The notes beneath the pieces are model-generated. The model was not told the origin of the DNA and did no database searches. It saw only the letters and a program-made list of their open reading frames with translations. This document shows positions 42,923 through 51,428 of a stretch of DNA of 64,000 nucleotides, one piece after another. Every line of letters starts with the position of its first letter. The stretch's first letter is position 1. The DNA lies in the NCBI GenBank assembly GCA_963819115.1, contig CAWFUR010000011.1, positions 1,860,001 through 1,924,000 of the forward strand, read 5' to 3'. The DNA comes from JACVRW01 sp963819115 (GTDB taxonomy: Bacteria; Actinomycetota; Thermoleophilia; Solirubrobacterales; Thermoleophilaceae). The position numbers were made by a program, and so were the translations under genes.

Positions 42923-44074
42923 TTAGGAGGCGTCGCGAATGATCCACTCCGCCAGGAACGGCTCGGCGATGTGGTGCACCGGCCCTGCCCGAGCCACCAG
43001 CTCTTCGCGCACGAGGCTCTGTAACGCGCGCTGGACGCTCGACGGGCCGGGGAGGTCGTGGCGGCGCCTGTATTCCGACCCGAGCGGGCGGCCCGGCTCA
43101 CGGGCCAGGGCGAGCAGCACCCGGCGCTGGAGCGAGGTCGCCCGGTCCCACACGAGGCTGAAGTGGGCATGCTCGGACCGGAGCACGGCCTCGAGCGCAA
43201 GGTCGAACCCCTCGCGGTCGGCGGGACGGCCGTCCGCGGTCTGCTCCCAGAGTGCGTAACAGAGCTCCTGGGTGGCGTACGGGTGCCCGCCGGTGACGTC
43301 GAGCACCGCATCCAGGGCCTCCGGCTCGACGACCAGGCCGCCGCGCGTGAACGCCGTCTCGATGTGCCGCCTGAAAAGGGCAACCGGGATCACCCCCAGC
43401 TCCATCTGCTTCGCGCTGCGCCAGAAGGGCTCGTTCTCGTCGTTGAAGATCCGTTCCATCATGTGGCGCTTGCTCCCGAGGTAGACGTGCGCGACGTCGG
43501 GCTGCTCCTGGAACACCGCGCGCATCAGCTTGGGCAGGTCGGGGTCGATCTCCACCACCTCCTGGAACTCGTCCAGGATCAGCACCACCTTCCGCTCGCG
43601 CTCCGAGGAGAGCTGCGCGGGAAGCTGGAGCAGCCGCTCGAGCGTCGCGTCCACGTCCTCGGGCCGGCGGCCGGCCTCGAAGCTGAAGCCCACCGACCCG
43701 TCCTCGGGATCGATCGTCACGGTGGGCGCGATCCGCAGCCCGCGGAACACCTGCAGCCGCTCCTTCGCACGGAACAGCACCGACGCGATGTTCTCGTGGA
43801 TCTGCTTCGCGAGCTTCTCGGCGAGCTTCTCCTTGGTGGGCGTGGTCATGAGGTCCACCTGCGCGACCAGCACCCGGCGCTTCACCAGCTCCTGCGCGGT
43901 CCTCCACGCCAGCGATGACTTGCCGTACCGGCGGGGGGCGAAGATCACTACGTCCTGGCCGTTCAGCACGTCTGAACGGAGCTCGGCGACCTCCTCCTCC
44001 CGGTCCATGAAGGAGTCGTCGAGCGCCAGAGCGCCGAAGCGGAAGGGGTTGCGCTGTTCGGTCCGGTCTGCCAC
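42923..44074 (-). CDS. AAA/STAND-like ATPase with C-terminal winged helix
   Basis: The product has 383 residues. Walker A is APRRYGKSSL near 46 and Walker B VVLILDEFQEV near 168. A sensor-like Arg in GSKRHMMER follows, and the C-terminal 90 residues look like a winged helix (RRHDLPGPSSVQRALQSLV). This matches the archaeal-type ATPase group of STAND NTPases, often involved in DNA handling, defence or signalling. It stands alone upstream of the lexA box. Role not known. Confidence 0.78.
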   Translation of the reverse strand: MADRTEQRNPFRFGALALDDSFMDREEEVAELRSDVLNGQDVVIFAPRRYGKSSLAWRTAQELVKRRVLVAQVDLMTTPTKEKLAEKLAKQIHENIASVLFRAKERLQVFRGLRIAPTVTIDPEDGSVGFSFEAGRRPEDVDATLERLLQLPAQLSSERERKVVLILDEFQEVVEIDPDLPKLMRAVFQEQPDVAHVYLGSKRHMMERIFNDENEPFWRSAKQMELGVIPVALFRRHIETAFTRGGLVVEPEALDAVLDVTGGHPYATQELCYALWEQTADGRPADREGFDLALEAVLRSEHAHFSLVWDRATSLQRRVLLALAREPGRPLGSEYRRRHDLPGPSSVQRALQSLVREELVARAGPVHHIAEPFLAEWIIRDAS

Positions 44075-44190
44075 GGATACGCGTCAGAGGATATCCATGT
44101 ATATGCAGCATTGCGTTATGCAACTGCGGGTATCCCCACTTATGGCGACGGTGGAACCCGGCTTCCGGGCTCTATACTCGGCCCCCGCAC

Positions 44191-44276
<86 letters not shown>

Positions 44277-44403
44277 TCGAGAAAACCTCATTTGACCGGG
44301 GTCGCGAGACGGTTCAAGCCGGCTCCAGTCGTTCCACCCGGGGACGGTCCAGACAGCACCACCGAAGGGGCCGCTATCCGCCACTCGAGGGTGTGTGAGC
44401 GGG

Positions 44404-44811
44404 CTACGCGGACAGCCCGGCGGCTTCGAGGGCTTCCTGGTAGGTGGCGTACTCGCGGATGTCCACCAGTCGGCCGTCGGATGCGAAACCGAAGGCCGCG
44501 CCAAATCGGATCTCGGTCGTCAGTCCAGTTCGCTTCTCGGTGCCCACTCCATGGAGGGCACAGACGAGCCGTCCGTCCGGTGCGGACCGCGCCTCCTCCA
44601 TCGGCATCGTCTCGAGGTCGAAGCTCTCCAGCCAGTCGTTCATGTAAGCGCGGCACTCGGCGTGGCCGCGTCGCGTCCCAGAGTCCGGAGCCGACTCGAC
44701 CGCCGTCCAGACGATGTCCGGGTGGAGGATCTCCGGCACCAATTCCAGCTTCCCAGGACTCCAACACTCGTTGTAGAGCCGTGCCACGATCTCCACGTTC
44801 TCCGGCGACAT
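44404..44811 (-). CDS. SnoaL/NTF2-like protein 1
   Basis: About 135 residues of the NTF2-like (SnoaL) fold: MSPENVEIVARLYNECWSPG at the N-terminus, a cone-shaped sheet and a C-terminal IREYATYQEALEAAGL helix. Such proteins act on or carry small molecules. It follows its paralogue after three bases, with GGAG before ATG 44811. The two share N- and C-terminal signatures and probably arose by tandem duplication. Confidence 0.8.
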   Translation of the reverse strand: MSPENVEIVARLYNECWSPGKLELVPEILHPDIVWTAVESAPDSGTRRGHAECRAYMNDWLESFDLETMPMEEARSAPDGRLVCALHGVGTEKRTGLTTEIRFGAAFGFASDGRLVDIREYATYQEALEAAGLSA

Positions 44812-44814
44812 CAC

Positions 44815-45219
44815 CTACTCCGTCAGCCCCACGGCTTGGAGCGCTTCGGCTCTCGTTCGGTACTCCTGGACGCGGCGGACCCGACCCTCGAGCACGTCAT
44901 AGACGTGGCTCTCGTGCCATTCGACGGGCACACGGCCGACGCGGCTCACGCCCCCGCCGCGCCGAGTGACCAAAACCTCGTCGCCGCAGTCCACCAACTC
45001 GTCGACCTTCAGCGAAGGCTCTTCTACGGTCTCCCAGCCGCTCACAAGCATCTGGCGGACGCCTTCGCGTCCACGGACGGGCTTCGCGTCCGCACCGCTG
45101 TCAGGAAGGTCCGGCGCCTCGTGCCACCCGACGTCTTCAGCGAACAGCCCCTCAGGAAAGCCGCCACCGAGAAAGGCAGCCCAGACCGCTCGAACAACCT
45201 CCACATTCTCCTGAGACAT
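44815..45219 (-). CDS. SnoaL/NTF2-like protein 2
   Basis: About 134 residues, paralogous to the next gene: MSQENVEVVRAVWAAFLGGG and VQEYRTRAEALQAVGL match its ends. The middle differs, so the ligands may differ. ATG 45219 is chosen because the family begins MSQENVE. It is probably co-transcribed with the paralogue. Confidence 0.8.
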   Translation of the reverse strand: MSQENVEVVRAVWAAFLGGGFPEGLFAEDVGWHEAPDLPDSGADAKPVRGREGVRQMLVSGWETVEEPSLKVDELVDCGDEVLVTRRGGGVSRVGRVPVEWHESHVYDVLEGRVRRVQEYRTRAEALQAVGLTE

Positions 45220-45255
45220 CGCCCGCCGAGTATCCCCCGGCCCGGTTCCCACGCG

Positions 45256-46269
45256 CTACTGCGTGGGCAGTTTGGCGGGGCAGAACTTGGGGTGATGACC
45301 GAACCGCTCCAAGAAGGTGCACACCCGCGTCTTGATGACGAACACGACGCACTGCCCTTGGTTCTTGAAGCCGTACTGGCGCCAGCCCCCGTGCTTGCAC
45401 TGCTCCAGACTGGTGGGTCGCGACACTGCGCTAGCGATCGCGTTGAGATAGACCTCTTCGTTGTTGGGGTTGTAGAGCGCGGTCCCACCGGGTCTGGTGA
45501 AGAGATCCTCGGCCGACCCATCGCCGCCGATCATCACGATCCCAGAACCTGCCGCAACCGCCCCCTGCGGGATGACGAAGCGCACGAGATCGGACGAGCA
45601 GCTCACGACGTCTTCGTCGCTCGCTCCCTTGATCGCGCCTGCACCGATCGTGGTCGCGAAGGTGCCCCCTCGCAAATCTCCGAACGGACCGTTGGTCACG
45701 GGCGTGTCACTGGTCGCGATCGTCCCGCCGGTGGGCGCGGCGGTTGTGCTGAGGTCGCACACCCCTCCCAGCCCGAGAGACCGTCCGCCACCGAAGGCTC
45801 CGAGGATGACGCTGATGGGTATCTGCGGCCCGCCGCTGTCCCCGTCGGCGATCAGCACCATGCCGGCGGCGACGGCGGCCTTCAGCGCCGCCGGCTCTCC
45901 GGGCGACAGTGGTGGTACCACCGCGATCACCGAGGTGAAGAAGACGTCGCACCCGGCCAGATTGGCGGGCGTCGCCGTGCCCACTCCGGGCCGGATCGTG
46001 ACCGGCACCGGGACGATGCCGCCCGCGCCGAAGTTGGCCGGGTCCAACAGGCTGGCTCTGAGCCTGCCGTACCCCAGGTCACCCGTCTCCGTCGCGAAGG
46101 GGTTGAAGGAGCGGGAGTGGTCGTAAGAGCAGATCTCGATGGTGTCCGCTTTGGCCGGTGACGACGACGCAGCCAGAGGGGCCGCAGCGTCAGCAAGCAC
46201 CGGCACGGCGAGCAACGCGGCCGCGAGCCCAACCATTGCGACGAGCATCCTTTTGATGGCCGCCTTCAT
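45256..46269 (-). CDS. Secreted protein with Cys-rich KHGGW...FKNQGQC tail
   Basis: About 337 residues. A signal peptide (MLVAMVGLAAALLAVPVLA) is followed by a beta-rich domain with VFFTSVIAVVPPLSPGE and Gly-rich loops. The last 60 residues hold CKHGGWRQYGFKNQGQCVVF and two more Cys. This tail recurs at the ends of many actinobacterial secreted proteins, where it is of unknown purpose. ATG 46269 suits the promoter at 46301-46329; ATG 46290 would leave a four-base leader. Confidence 0.7.
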   Translation of the reverse strand: MKAAIKRMLVAMVGLAAALLAVPVLADAAAPLAASSSPAKADTIEICSYDHSRSFNPFATETGDLGYGRLRASLLDPANFGAGGIVPVPVTIRPGVGTATPANLAGCDVFFTSVIAVVPPLSPGEPAALKAAVAAGMVLIADGDSGGPQIPISVILGAFGGGRSLGLGGVCDLSTTAAPTGGTIATSDTPVTNGPFGDLRGGTFATTIGAGAIKGASDEDVVSCSSDLVRFVIPQGAVAAGSGIVMIGGDGSAEDLFTRPGGTALYNPNNEEVYLNAIASAVSRPTSLEQCKHGGWRQYGFKNQGQCVVFVIKTRVCTFLERFGHHPKFCPAKLPTQ

Positions 46270-46300
46270 ACGAATCGAGTCCCGTGCCATGTGCTGGGTG

Positions 46301-46329
46301 GCCTACCAGTCCCAGCCCGCCGGGTCAAC
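46301..46329 (-). promoter_or_regulatory. Promoter, TTGACC-N17-TAGGCC type
   Basis: On the minus strand TTGACC and TAGGCC are 17 bases apart and followed by ACCCAGCACA. An almost identical arrangement precedes the lipoprotein gene at 47138. Confidence 0.5.
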
Positions 46330-46393
46330 TCAAGTTAGGGGGCAGGCGAGGCGCGCTCGTCGAGGTCGGGTGGCGCCCCGGGCTGGCGCTCGG

Positions 46394-47138
46394 CTAGCCG
46401 TCGTGGATCGCGAAACCGGTACCCGGTCCCGCCGGGAAAGTCAGAGTGCCCGGGGGCGGATCGGCAGGGCAGGTCGTGGCCGGAGCGCTGACGGTGTCGC
46501 TGGCGGCGGTGTTCACGCCCGGCGAGAGGTCCACGTAGATGAGCGAGAAGGCGGCGCCTCCGAGCTCCGAGATGCCGACCGTGAAGCGCTGGGCGCCCGT
46601 GATGTTCAGGCAGGTGACGGGGTTGTCCCCGGCGAGTCCGGTGATGGTCATCGAGCCTCGCGGGTTCTCGCCGTTGTATCCGCTCACGACGTCATTGAAG
46701 AAGAGCGTTGTGAAGGGGGGGCCGCCCACCAGCACGTGCAGGGGGCCGCTGACGCTGTCGCCGTCCGTGGTGAAGCTCGAGTCGCCGCTGCAGAGGGCGT
46801 CGACTGCGGGGTCCTGGTCCTCGGCGCAGAGCGAGTAGTGGTAGGTCGTGTGGTGGTCGAGGCTCTCGATCAGGTCGGCAACACCCTGGCTGACGTTGGC
46901 CGTGAAGTCGATCGGCTGGTGGGGGGTCTCAAGCCCGTAGCTCGTCGTCTTGCCGTAACGGAACCAGTACGTGCCCGACTCGGTGCGGTTCGACATCACG
47001 TTGCCGGTGAGCCTGGCAGTGTTGGCGGTGACGTTCGAGCGCGGGCCCGCGGAACCCGATCGCGCAACCGGAGAACAGGCCACCGGCCCCAACCACGCCG
47101 ACGACGAGAAGGAGCTTGGCCAGCGAACGGCTTCTCAT
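46394..47138 (-). pseudogene. Lipoprotein with Fn3-like domain, broken by a frameshift
   Basis: ATG 47138, with AAGGGG upstream, starts a clean lipoprotein signal ending LFSGC. About eight codons later the frame loses family sense. A second frame picks up at RSNVTANTARLTGNVMSNRT and runs to 46394 with GTYWFRYGKTTSYGLETP, a fibronectin-III-like strand pattern of secreted actinobacterial proteins. The switch falls in the GC-rich 47040-47065. Either the gene is inactivated or one base is wrong. Confidence 0.65.
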
Positions 47139-47179
47139 CGGGCACCCCTTTCGGCCGAGTCCAGTGCCCTGTACTGCGT

Positions 47180-47208
47180 GGCCTACCACCACGCGCATGC
47201 GGGGTCAA
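47180..47208 (-). promoter_or_regulatory. Promoter, TTGACC-N17-TAGGCC type
   Basis: Minus-strand TTGACC and TAGGCC are 17 bases apart, followed by ACGCAGTACA, 42 bases before the lipoprotein ATG. The match to 46301-46329 in both boxes, the spacer and the bases after -10 suggests shared control. Confidence 0.5.
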
Positions 47209-47240
47209 GCCGACTGGTGCGCTCCTCGGATCGGCGGGGC

Positions 47241-47675
47241 CTAGCTGTGTCCGTGGATGCGCGAGGACCACTCCGACCCGGGAGTGAACACCTCGATGCG
47301 GAAGCCATCGGGATCGAAGACGAAGAACGCGTAGTAGCCCGGGATGTCACCGTCCTCCTCGGGCGGGTGGTGGACCCGGTCGCCGCGTTGCGAACACCGC
47401 GCATGCGCCGCGTCCACCTCGTCCGTGGTGTCCACCTCGAAGGCCAGATGTTCGAGCCCGACCCCGTAGTAGCGATGTGTGCCACCGTCGGCGGGGCGCA
47501 GACCGAGCCATTCGTCTCCGAAGCTCACATAGACGACCTCCTCGGTGCCGCGGTAGGTCGGGTAGCGCTCCTCCACCTTCAGGCCCAGCGGTCCCAGGAC
47601 GTCCACGTAGAAGACGAGCGAACGATCGACGTCGCCGACCGCGAGGTCGACGTGCTGAATTCCGCGGCCGGGCAT
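47241..47675 (-). CDS. VOC-family (glyoxalase-like) protein
   Basis: The product has 144 residues with one vicinal-oxygen-chelate module pair: IQHVDLAVGDVDRSLVFYVD (metal His) and EHLAFEV, ending FDPDGFRIEVF (metal Glu). It could be a glyoxalase, dioxygenase or antibiotic-binding protein. The ATG overlaps the msrA stop as TGATG, placing it in an operon with MsrA. Confidence 0.82.
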   Translation of the reverse strand: MPGRGIQHVDLAVGDVDRSLVFYVDVLGPLGLKVEERYPTYRGTEEVVYVSFGDEWLGLRPADGGTHRYYGVGLEHLAFEVDTTDEVDAAHARCSQRGDRVHHPPEEDGDIPGYYAFFVFDPDGFRIEVFTPGSEWSSRIHGHS

Positions 47676-48160
47676 CAGGCCGCGGTCTCGGGCGTGCGGG
47701 GGAAGAAGACGTACCCGTCCGGATAGCGATGGAGGTAGTCCTGATCCTCGGGCTCGGCTTCCCAGAAGCGGCCGGTCTCGCTGATCTCCGTCACGATCTT
47801 GCCGGGCCAGATGTCCGCGGCCTCGATCTCGGCGCGCGCGTCCTCGGCGACCTGGCGCTGCTCGTCGGTCATATAGAAGATCTCGGAGCGATAGTCGGAG
47901 CCGACGGCGTCTGCGCCAAGGTCGGCTCGGTGGATCTGGAAGAAGAAGTCGACGATCTGCCGGTATGAGATCCGGTCCGGGTCGAAGACGATCTCGACCG
48001 CCTCGGCGTGACCCGGATGGTTCTCGCCGGTCGGGTTGTCGTTCTCCCCACCGGTGTATCCCGCCCGGGTGGAGATGACTCCGTCACGGTCGCGCATCAG
48101 TTGCTGCAGGGGCCAGAAGCAGCCTCCCGCGAGGATCGCGGTCTCGGCCCTGTCGCTCAT
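47675..48160 (-). CDS. msrA: Peptide methionine sulfoxide reductase MsrA
   Basis: About 161 residues. The catalytic Cys lies in AGGCFWPLQQL (GCFWG in most members, so the Gly to Pro change is unusual). TRAGYTGGENDNPTGENHPGHAEAVEIVFD and the C-terminal RYPDGYVFF confirm the family. It repairs oxidised methionine. ATG 48160 overlaps the upstream lipoprotein stop as ATGA. No resolving Cys is seen near the C-terminus. Confidence 0.92.
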   Translation of the reverse strand: MSDRAETAILAGGCFWPLQQLMRDRDGVISTRAGYTGGENDNPTGENHPGHAEAVEIVFDPDRISYRQIVDFFFQIHRADLGADAVGSDYRSEIFYMTDEQRQVAEDARAEIEAADIWPGKIVTEISETGRFWEAEPEDQDYLHRYPDGYVFFPRTPETAA

Positions 48161-48798
48161 GGCGATGTCCTTCCGGTGCAGATGGCGATCAGGTGCTGTG
48201 TTCCCTGGCTGAACCCGCTGGCGCCGAAGACGTACTCGCCGGGGTCGGCCTGGGGGGCCGACCCGCCGATGGAGAAGAAGCCGTCTCGGGCGGCGTTGTA
48301 GGCGGCCACCCCGGCCGCGTTGAGGGGCAGCGTGAGCACGCCGGACGGATCGCCCTCGGGGATGTCGAAGCGGCCGAAGCTCGTGCCGCTGCCGAGGTCT
48401 TCGTAGATCGAGACGTCTCTGCCGGTTTCGGCGTTCAGCGCTTGGGCAGGGGTGCTCACATCGTGGAGCTCGTACGAGATCGGAGCGGTCTGGTCGAAGC
48501 GACTGATCCGTAGGGTCACGGCGCGAGCCGCACAGGCGTCGGTGAGGTCGAAGGTGAAGTAGTTGCGCACGACCACGTCTTCGGTCGGATCGCTCGTGAC
48601 GAGCCATCCGGTGAAGTAGTTGTCGTTGCCCGGTCCGTTGCCGAAGCCGTCGGCCCTCCAGGAGCCCTGATTGCGAATGCCCTGGTGGAAAGGACTGTCA
48701 CTGGTGGTGAACGCCATGCAGCCAGACGCGGACGCGCCGATGACCATCAGCACGGCGAGCAAGGCCAGACGCGGCATCACGAAAGTTGCCCGGGGCAT
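48157..48798 (-). CDS. Lipoprotein of unknown function
   Basis: The product has 213 residues with a signal peptide and the lipobox SASGC. The mature part is beta-rich (VRNYFTFDLTDACAARAVTL, YEDLGSGTSFGRFDIP), resembling secreted DNRLRE-type or PEP-anchored modules. I do not recognise it. GAGGAGG six bases before ATG 48798 fixes the start. It heads an operon with msrA and a VOC gene, which hints at oxidative damage to surface proteins. Confidence 0.7.
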   Translation of the reverse strand: MPRATFVMPRLALLAVLMVIGASASGCMAFTTSDSPFHQGIRNQGSWRADGFGNGPGNDNYFTGWLVTSDPTEDVVVRNYFTFDLTDACAARAVTLRISRFDQTAPISYELHDVSTPAQALNAETGRDVSIYEDLGSGTSFGRFDIPEGDPSGVLTLPLNAAGVAAYNAARDGFFSIGGSAPQADPGEYVFGASGFSQGTQHLIAICTGRTSP

Positions 48799-48901
48799 GC
48801 GAGTCCTCCTCGACTTGCGGTGGGGTGGAACGACCCTAAGCCGCCACGGGCCGCGAAGGCAAGGATGAAACGCGGACCAATTCCGCGAGCCGAGGGTCCA
48901 G

Positions 48902-49627
48902 CTAGTTGACCGGGATGGCGATCAGGTGGCTGAAGTTGGCCGAGCCGTTGGCCACTGCCACGTTGCACTCGACGCTCAACTGGGTCGTCGACGTGGCGGT
49001 GACCGCTTCCATCGAGACCGGCATCGCGGCGAGCGCGGGCATTGTCTTCATCGAGACCTGATCGATGGTCGCGGTGTCTGTGTTGAGGCTGCAGTTGACC
49101 GTGTCGCCGGCCCCCGTGTGGGATAGCTGCGTCTTGGCAAAGACGACGTATTTGGCGGCCGGCACAGTGAGGGTGACGACTGGCACCGGCGGCGCTCCGG
49201 TGGCGAGGGCGATGGCCCCGGCCGTGGCCGAAAGCGGCCCGAGTACCCCGTCGGCGCCATTGGTTCCGTTGACTCCGGCGGCACCGTTGTGGCCGTTCGT
49301 GCCGTCGGCGCCGTTCGCCCCGTTGGGGCCGTTCGCCCCGTTGGGGCCGTTCGGCCCGTTCATGCCGTTCGTGCCGGCGGAACCCCGCGGTCCTCTGAGA
49401 GCGCGCTTCGCGCCCCTGTTCAAATCCTTCGAGCTGATCGTGCCGTTCTTGATCGCCTTGCTGGTGACTCCGCCGGTCGCGATGTCGCGGGCGCTGATCA
49501 GCCCCCTGGCGGCTTCAGCCGGTCCTCCGACGGCGACGAACAGGGCGGACGCCGCGACGACGATGGAGAGCATCGGAAGCTGCCGGCGCTGACCCCTTCG
49601 CGGGCTTCGGGGTGCACGGTTCAGCAT
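48902..49627 (-). CDS. Secreted collagen-like Gly-X-Asn repeat protein
   Basis: The product has 241 residues. A signal segment (MLSIVVAASALFVAVGGPAEA) and a short domain with ARDIATGGVTSKAIKNGTIS are followed by about 16 Gly-X-Y triplets (residues 80-128), in which Y is mostly Asn (GPNGANG, GADGTNG). A compact C-terminal beta domain with two Cys follows. The domain order matches bacterial collagen-like surface proteins, though Asn-rich Y positions are unusual. AAAGGAGC before ATG 49627 fixes the start. Confidence 0.8.
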   Translation of the reverse strand: MLNRAPRSPRRGQRRQLPMLSIVVAASALFVAVGGPAEAARGLISARDIATGGVTSKAIKNGTISSKDLNRGAKRALRGPRGSAGTNGMNGPNGPNGANGPNGANGADGTNGHNGAAGVNGTNGADGVLGPLSATAGAIALATGAPPVPVVTLTVPAAKYVVFAKTQLSHTGAGDTVNCSLNTDTATIDQVSMKTMPALAAMPVSMEAVTATSTTQLSVECNVAVANGSANFSHLIAIPVN

Positions 49628-49755
49628 GGGTGCTGCTCCTTTGATAGACCGTTTGCCGGGCCGGGCCGGGCAGTGGTCGAGGCGGCGCGTGGCGGTTTGC
49701 TCGCGCTACATCACCCATCGACGCCGCGGCGTCGGGACATGAGGGCGGTAGGGGT

Positions 49756-50151
49756 CTAGTTGCCGGCGACGAACGCGGCCACCGCAGCGATGTCGGCGTC
49801 CGAGAGCTTCCCGTCGAAAGAGGGCATGGCGCCGCGGCCACTGCGCACCACGTCCTCGATCGCCGCGGCGTCGAGGGACACGTCGTCGAGATTCGGGCCC
49901 ACGCTCCCCGACGTGCCAGCCTTCGACAGCGTGTGGCAGGACCCGCAGTTACCGGTGAACACGGCCTTGCCCGCGGCGGCCCCTCCCCCACCGGACTGGC
50001 CCCCGGCGGGCGCCGCGCCGGCGTTGTCCACCGCCGGCTTCGCCGCCTTGTCCTCGGCGATCACATGTGGCCCGATGAAGAGCAGGATCACGAACGCCAG
50101 GGCCAGCGTCCACCCGGCGAGCTCGAGGCCGAAGTCGATCCGCTTCAGCAC
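49756..50151 (-). CDS. Membrane-anchored small c-type cytochrome
   Basis: About 131 residues. One N-terminal membrane helix, an Ala/Gly linker and a class I cytochrome c domain with CGSCH near 74 and a Met in GAMPSFDGKL. It begins five bases after the stop of the membrane protein at 50156, so the two should form an electron-transfer unit. The GTG start at 50151 is imposed by that junction. Confidence 0.85.
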   Translation of the reverse strand: MLKRIDFGLELAGWTLALAFVILLFIGPHVIAEDKAAKPAVDNAGAAPAGGQSGGGGAAAGKAVFTGNCGSCHTLSKAGTSGSVGPNLDDVSLDAAAIEDVVRSGRGAMPSFDGKLSDADIAAVAAFVAGN

Positions 50152-50155
50152 GCGC

Positions 50156-50704
50156 TCAGCTCGGCCAGCCGTTGTGGTCGATGAACCAGTAGGCGCTGCT
50201 GAGCCAGACCCCGACGAGGATCGCGAACGTGAGCCCGCCCGCGATCGGCAGCGCGACGGCGGGCAGCCCCCTCGAGCGGACGATGGTGACCTTGGCTGCG
50301 AAGGCTCCGTAGAAGGCGCACCCGAGCAGCGAGTGCACAAGCACGCGGGTGGTGGTGTCCTGGAACCCGAGCGACCAGAGACAGTGGTAGGCCACGGGGA
50401 GCGAGAAGATGAACGCCAGCCGGCCCGAGATCCGGTGCGCCGTGCCGGCCCAGGCGGGTGCCGTGCCCGGCAGCTTCCCGTACACCCAGAGAGCGCTCAG
50501 CACCTGCGCCACGGCGAACGCCACCGAGACCGTGGCCAGCCAGACCTTCATCGAGATCGTGGACGAGAAGATCAGCGTGAACACGAGCTCCTGGCTCGGA
50601 TCGTGCGCGTGGCCGTACACGCCGAGGGCCAGGGCAACCGCCGCGCCGATCGCCGCGGCGGCGAGCAGTCGGGGTGCGGGATCCGGCCGGTCGACGGCGT
50701 TCAC
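50156..50704 (-). CDS. Membrane protein, DUF6529-like, possible cytochrome b partner
   Basis: About 182 residues with five membrane helices. Conserved-looking His residues lie in helices: TAHRISGRLAFIFSLPVAYH and LVHSLLGCAFYGAFAAK. The arrangement recalls cytochrome b561 or ferric-reductase-like heme proteins. With the cytochrome c gene just downstream, a quinol or metal electron route is plausible. The heme binding is an inference. GTG 50704 is the likely start. Confidence 0.65.
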   Translation of the reverse strand: MNAVDRPDPAPRLLAAAAIGAAVALALGVYGHAHDPSQELVFTLIFSSTISMKVWLATVSVAFAVAQVLSALWVYGKLPGTAPAWAGTAHRISGRLAFIFSLPVAYHCLWSLGFQDTTTRVLVHSLLGCAFYGAFAAKVTIVRSRGLPAVALPIAGGLTFAILVGVWLSSAYWFIDHNGWPS

Positions 50705-50786
50705 GAGCCGACCGTACCCCGCGGCGGACACCGTTCGCAACCGCGCTCCGGTCAGATACTTCCGACCAATGCGGTAGAAGTGCGCC

Positions 50787-51410
50787 TTGCCCTTCTTCGA
50801 GATCCCCGAGCCTCCGGCCACGGCGCCTGCTCGCTCGAGCTCCCGACGGGAGCGCAGGTCGCGGCCGTGGACCCGCCCACGGGACCTGCTCCCGGGCCGC
50901 GTGGCGGGCGATCGCGTGCTGGCGACCAGCGACGAGGCGGCGATCGTCATCCACGGGATGGCCTGCTACCCCACGGGCTTCGCGTTCCTGCTCGAGGCGG
51001 TTAGCCGATACGAGCCGGTGGACGAGGACGGCGGGGACCTCTACGCCACGCGCGGCACCGGGCGCTTCGGCGGCCGGGCGCCCGCCGGCCAGCTCAGGTT
51101 CGGCATCGCCTACAGCGGAGGGGGCAAGGCCACCACGCTCGAGCCGCGGGACGCGGGCTGGCCGCTGACCGCGGGCGACGGCCCCGGTCCCCACCTCTAC
51201 GTCGGGGGTGGGGGCGGCGCGGAGGGCGACTGGAGCTACGAGATCTGGGTGACTCCGCTGCCCGGGGAGATCCCGGTGATCCTCGCCTGCGAATGGGCCG
51301 CGCAGGGGATCCCGGAGACTCTCGTGGAGATGGACGGAGGGCTGATCGCCCGTGCCGCGGCGGAGGCGAGGCCGGTGTTCCCGCCGCGGCTGGAGTGCGC
51401 CGGGTCCTGA
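50787..51410 (+). CDS. Protein of unknown function
   Basis: The product has 207 residues, no signal peptide, few hydrophobic stretches. A beta-rich C-terminal part with HLYVGGGGGAEGDWSYEIWV and LPGEIPVILACEWAAQGIPE is distinctive and probably conserved in actinobacteria. The start TTG 50787 gives MPFFEIPEPP. It faces the PotD-like gene convergently. Function unknown. Confidence 0.65.
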   Translation: MPFFEIPEPPATAPARSSSRRERRSRPWTRPRDLLPGRVAGDRVLATSDEAAIVIHGMACYPTGFAFLLEAVSRYEPVDEDGGDLYATRGTGRFGGRAPAGQLRFGIAYSGGGKATTLEPRDAGWPLTAGDGPGPHLYVGGGGGAEGDWSYEIWVTPLPGEIPVILACEWAAQGIPETLVEMDGGLIARAAAEARPVFPPRLECAGS

Positions 51411-51428
51411 GAATCCGGGGCGGGTCCT

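Noticed and set aside
44090..44135. AT-rich palindromes between the ATPase gene and tRNA-Leu as an attachment site
   Set aside because: No integrase or direct repeat of the tRNA 3' end was seen in the window.
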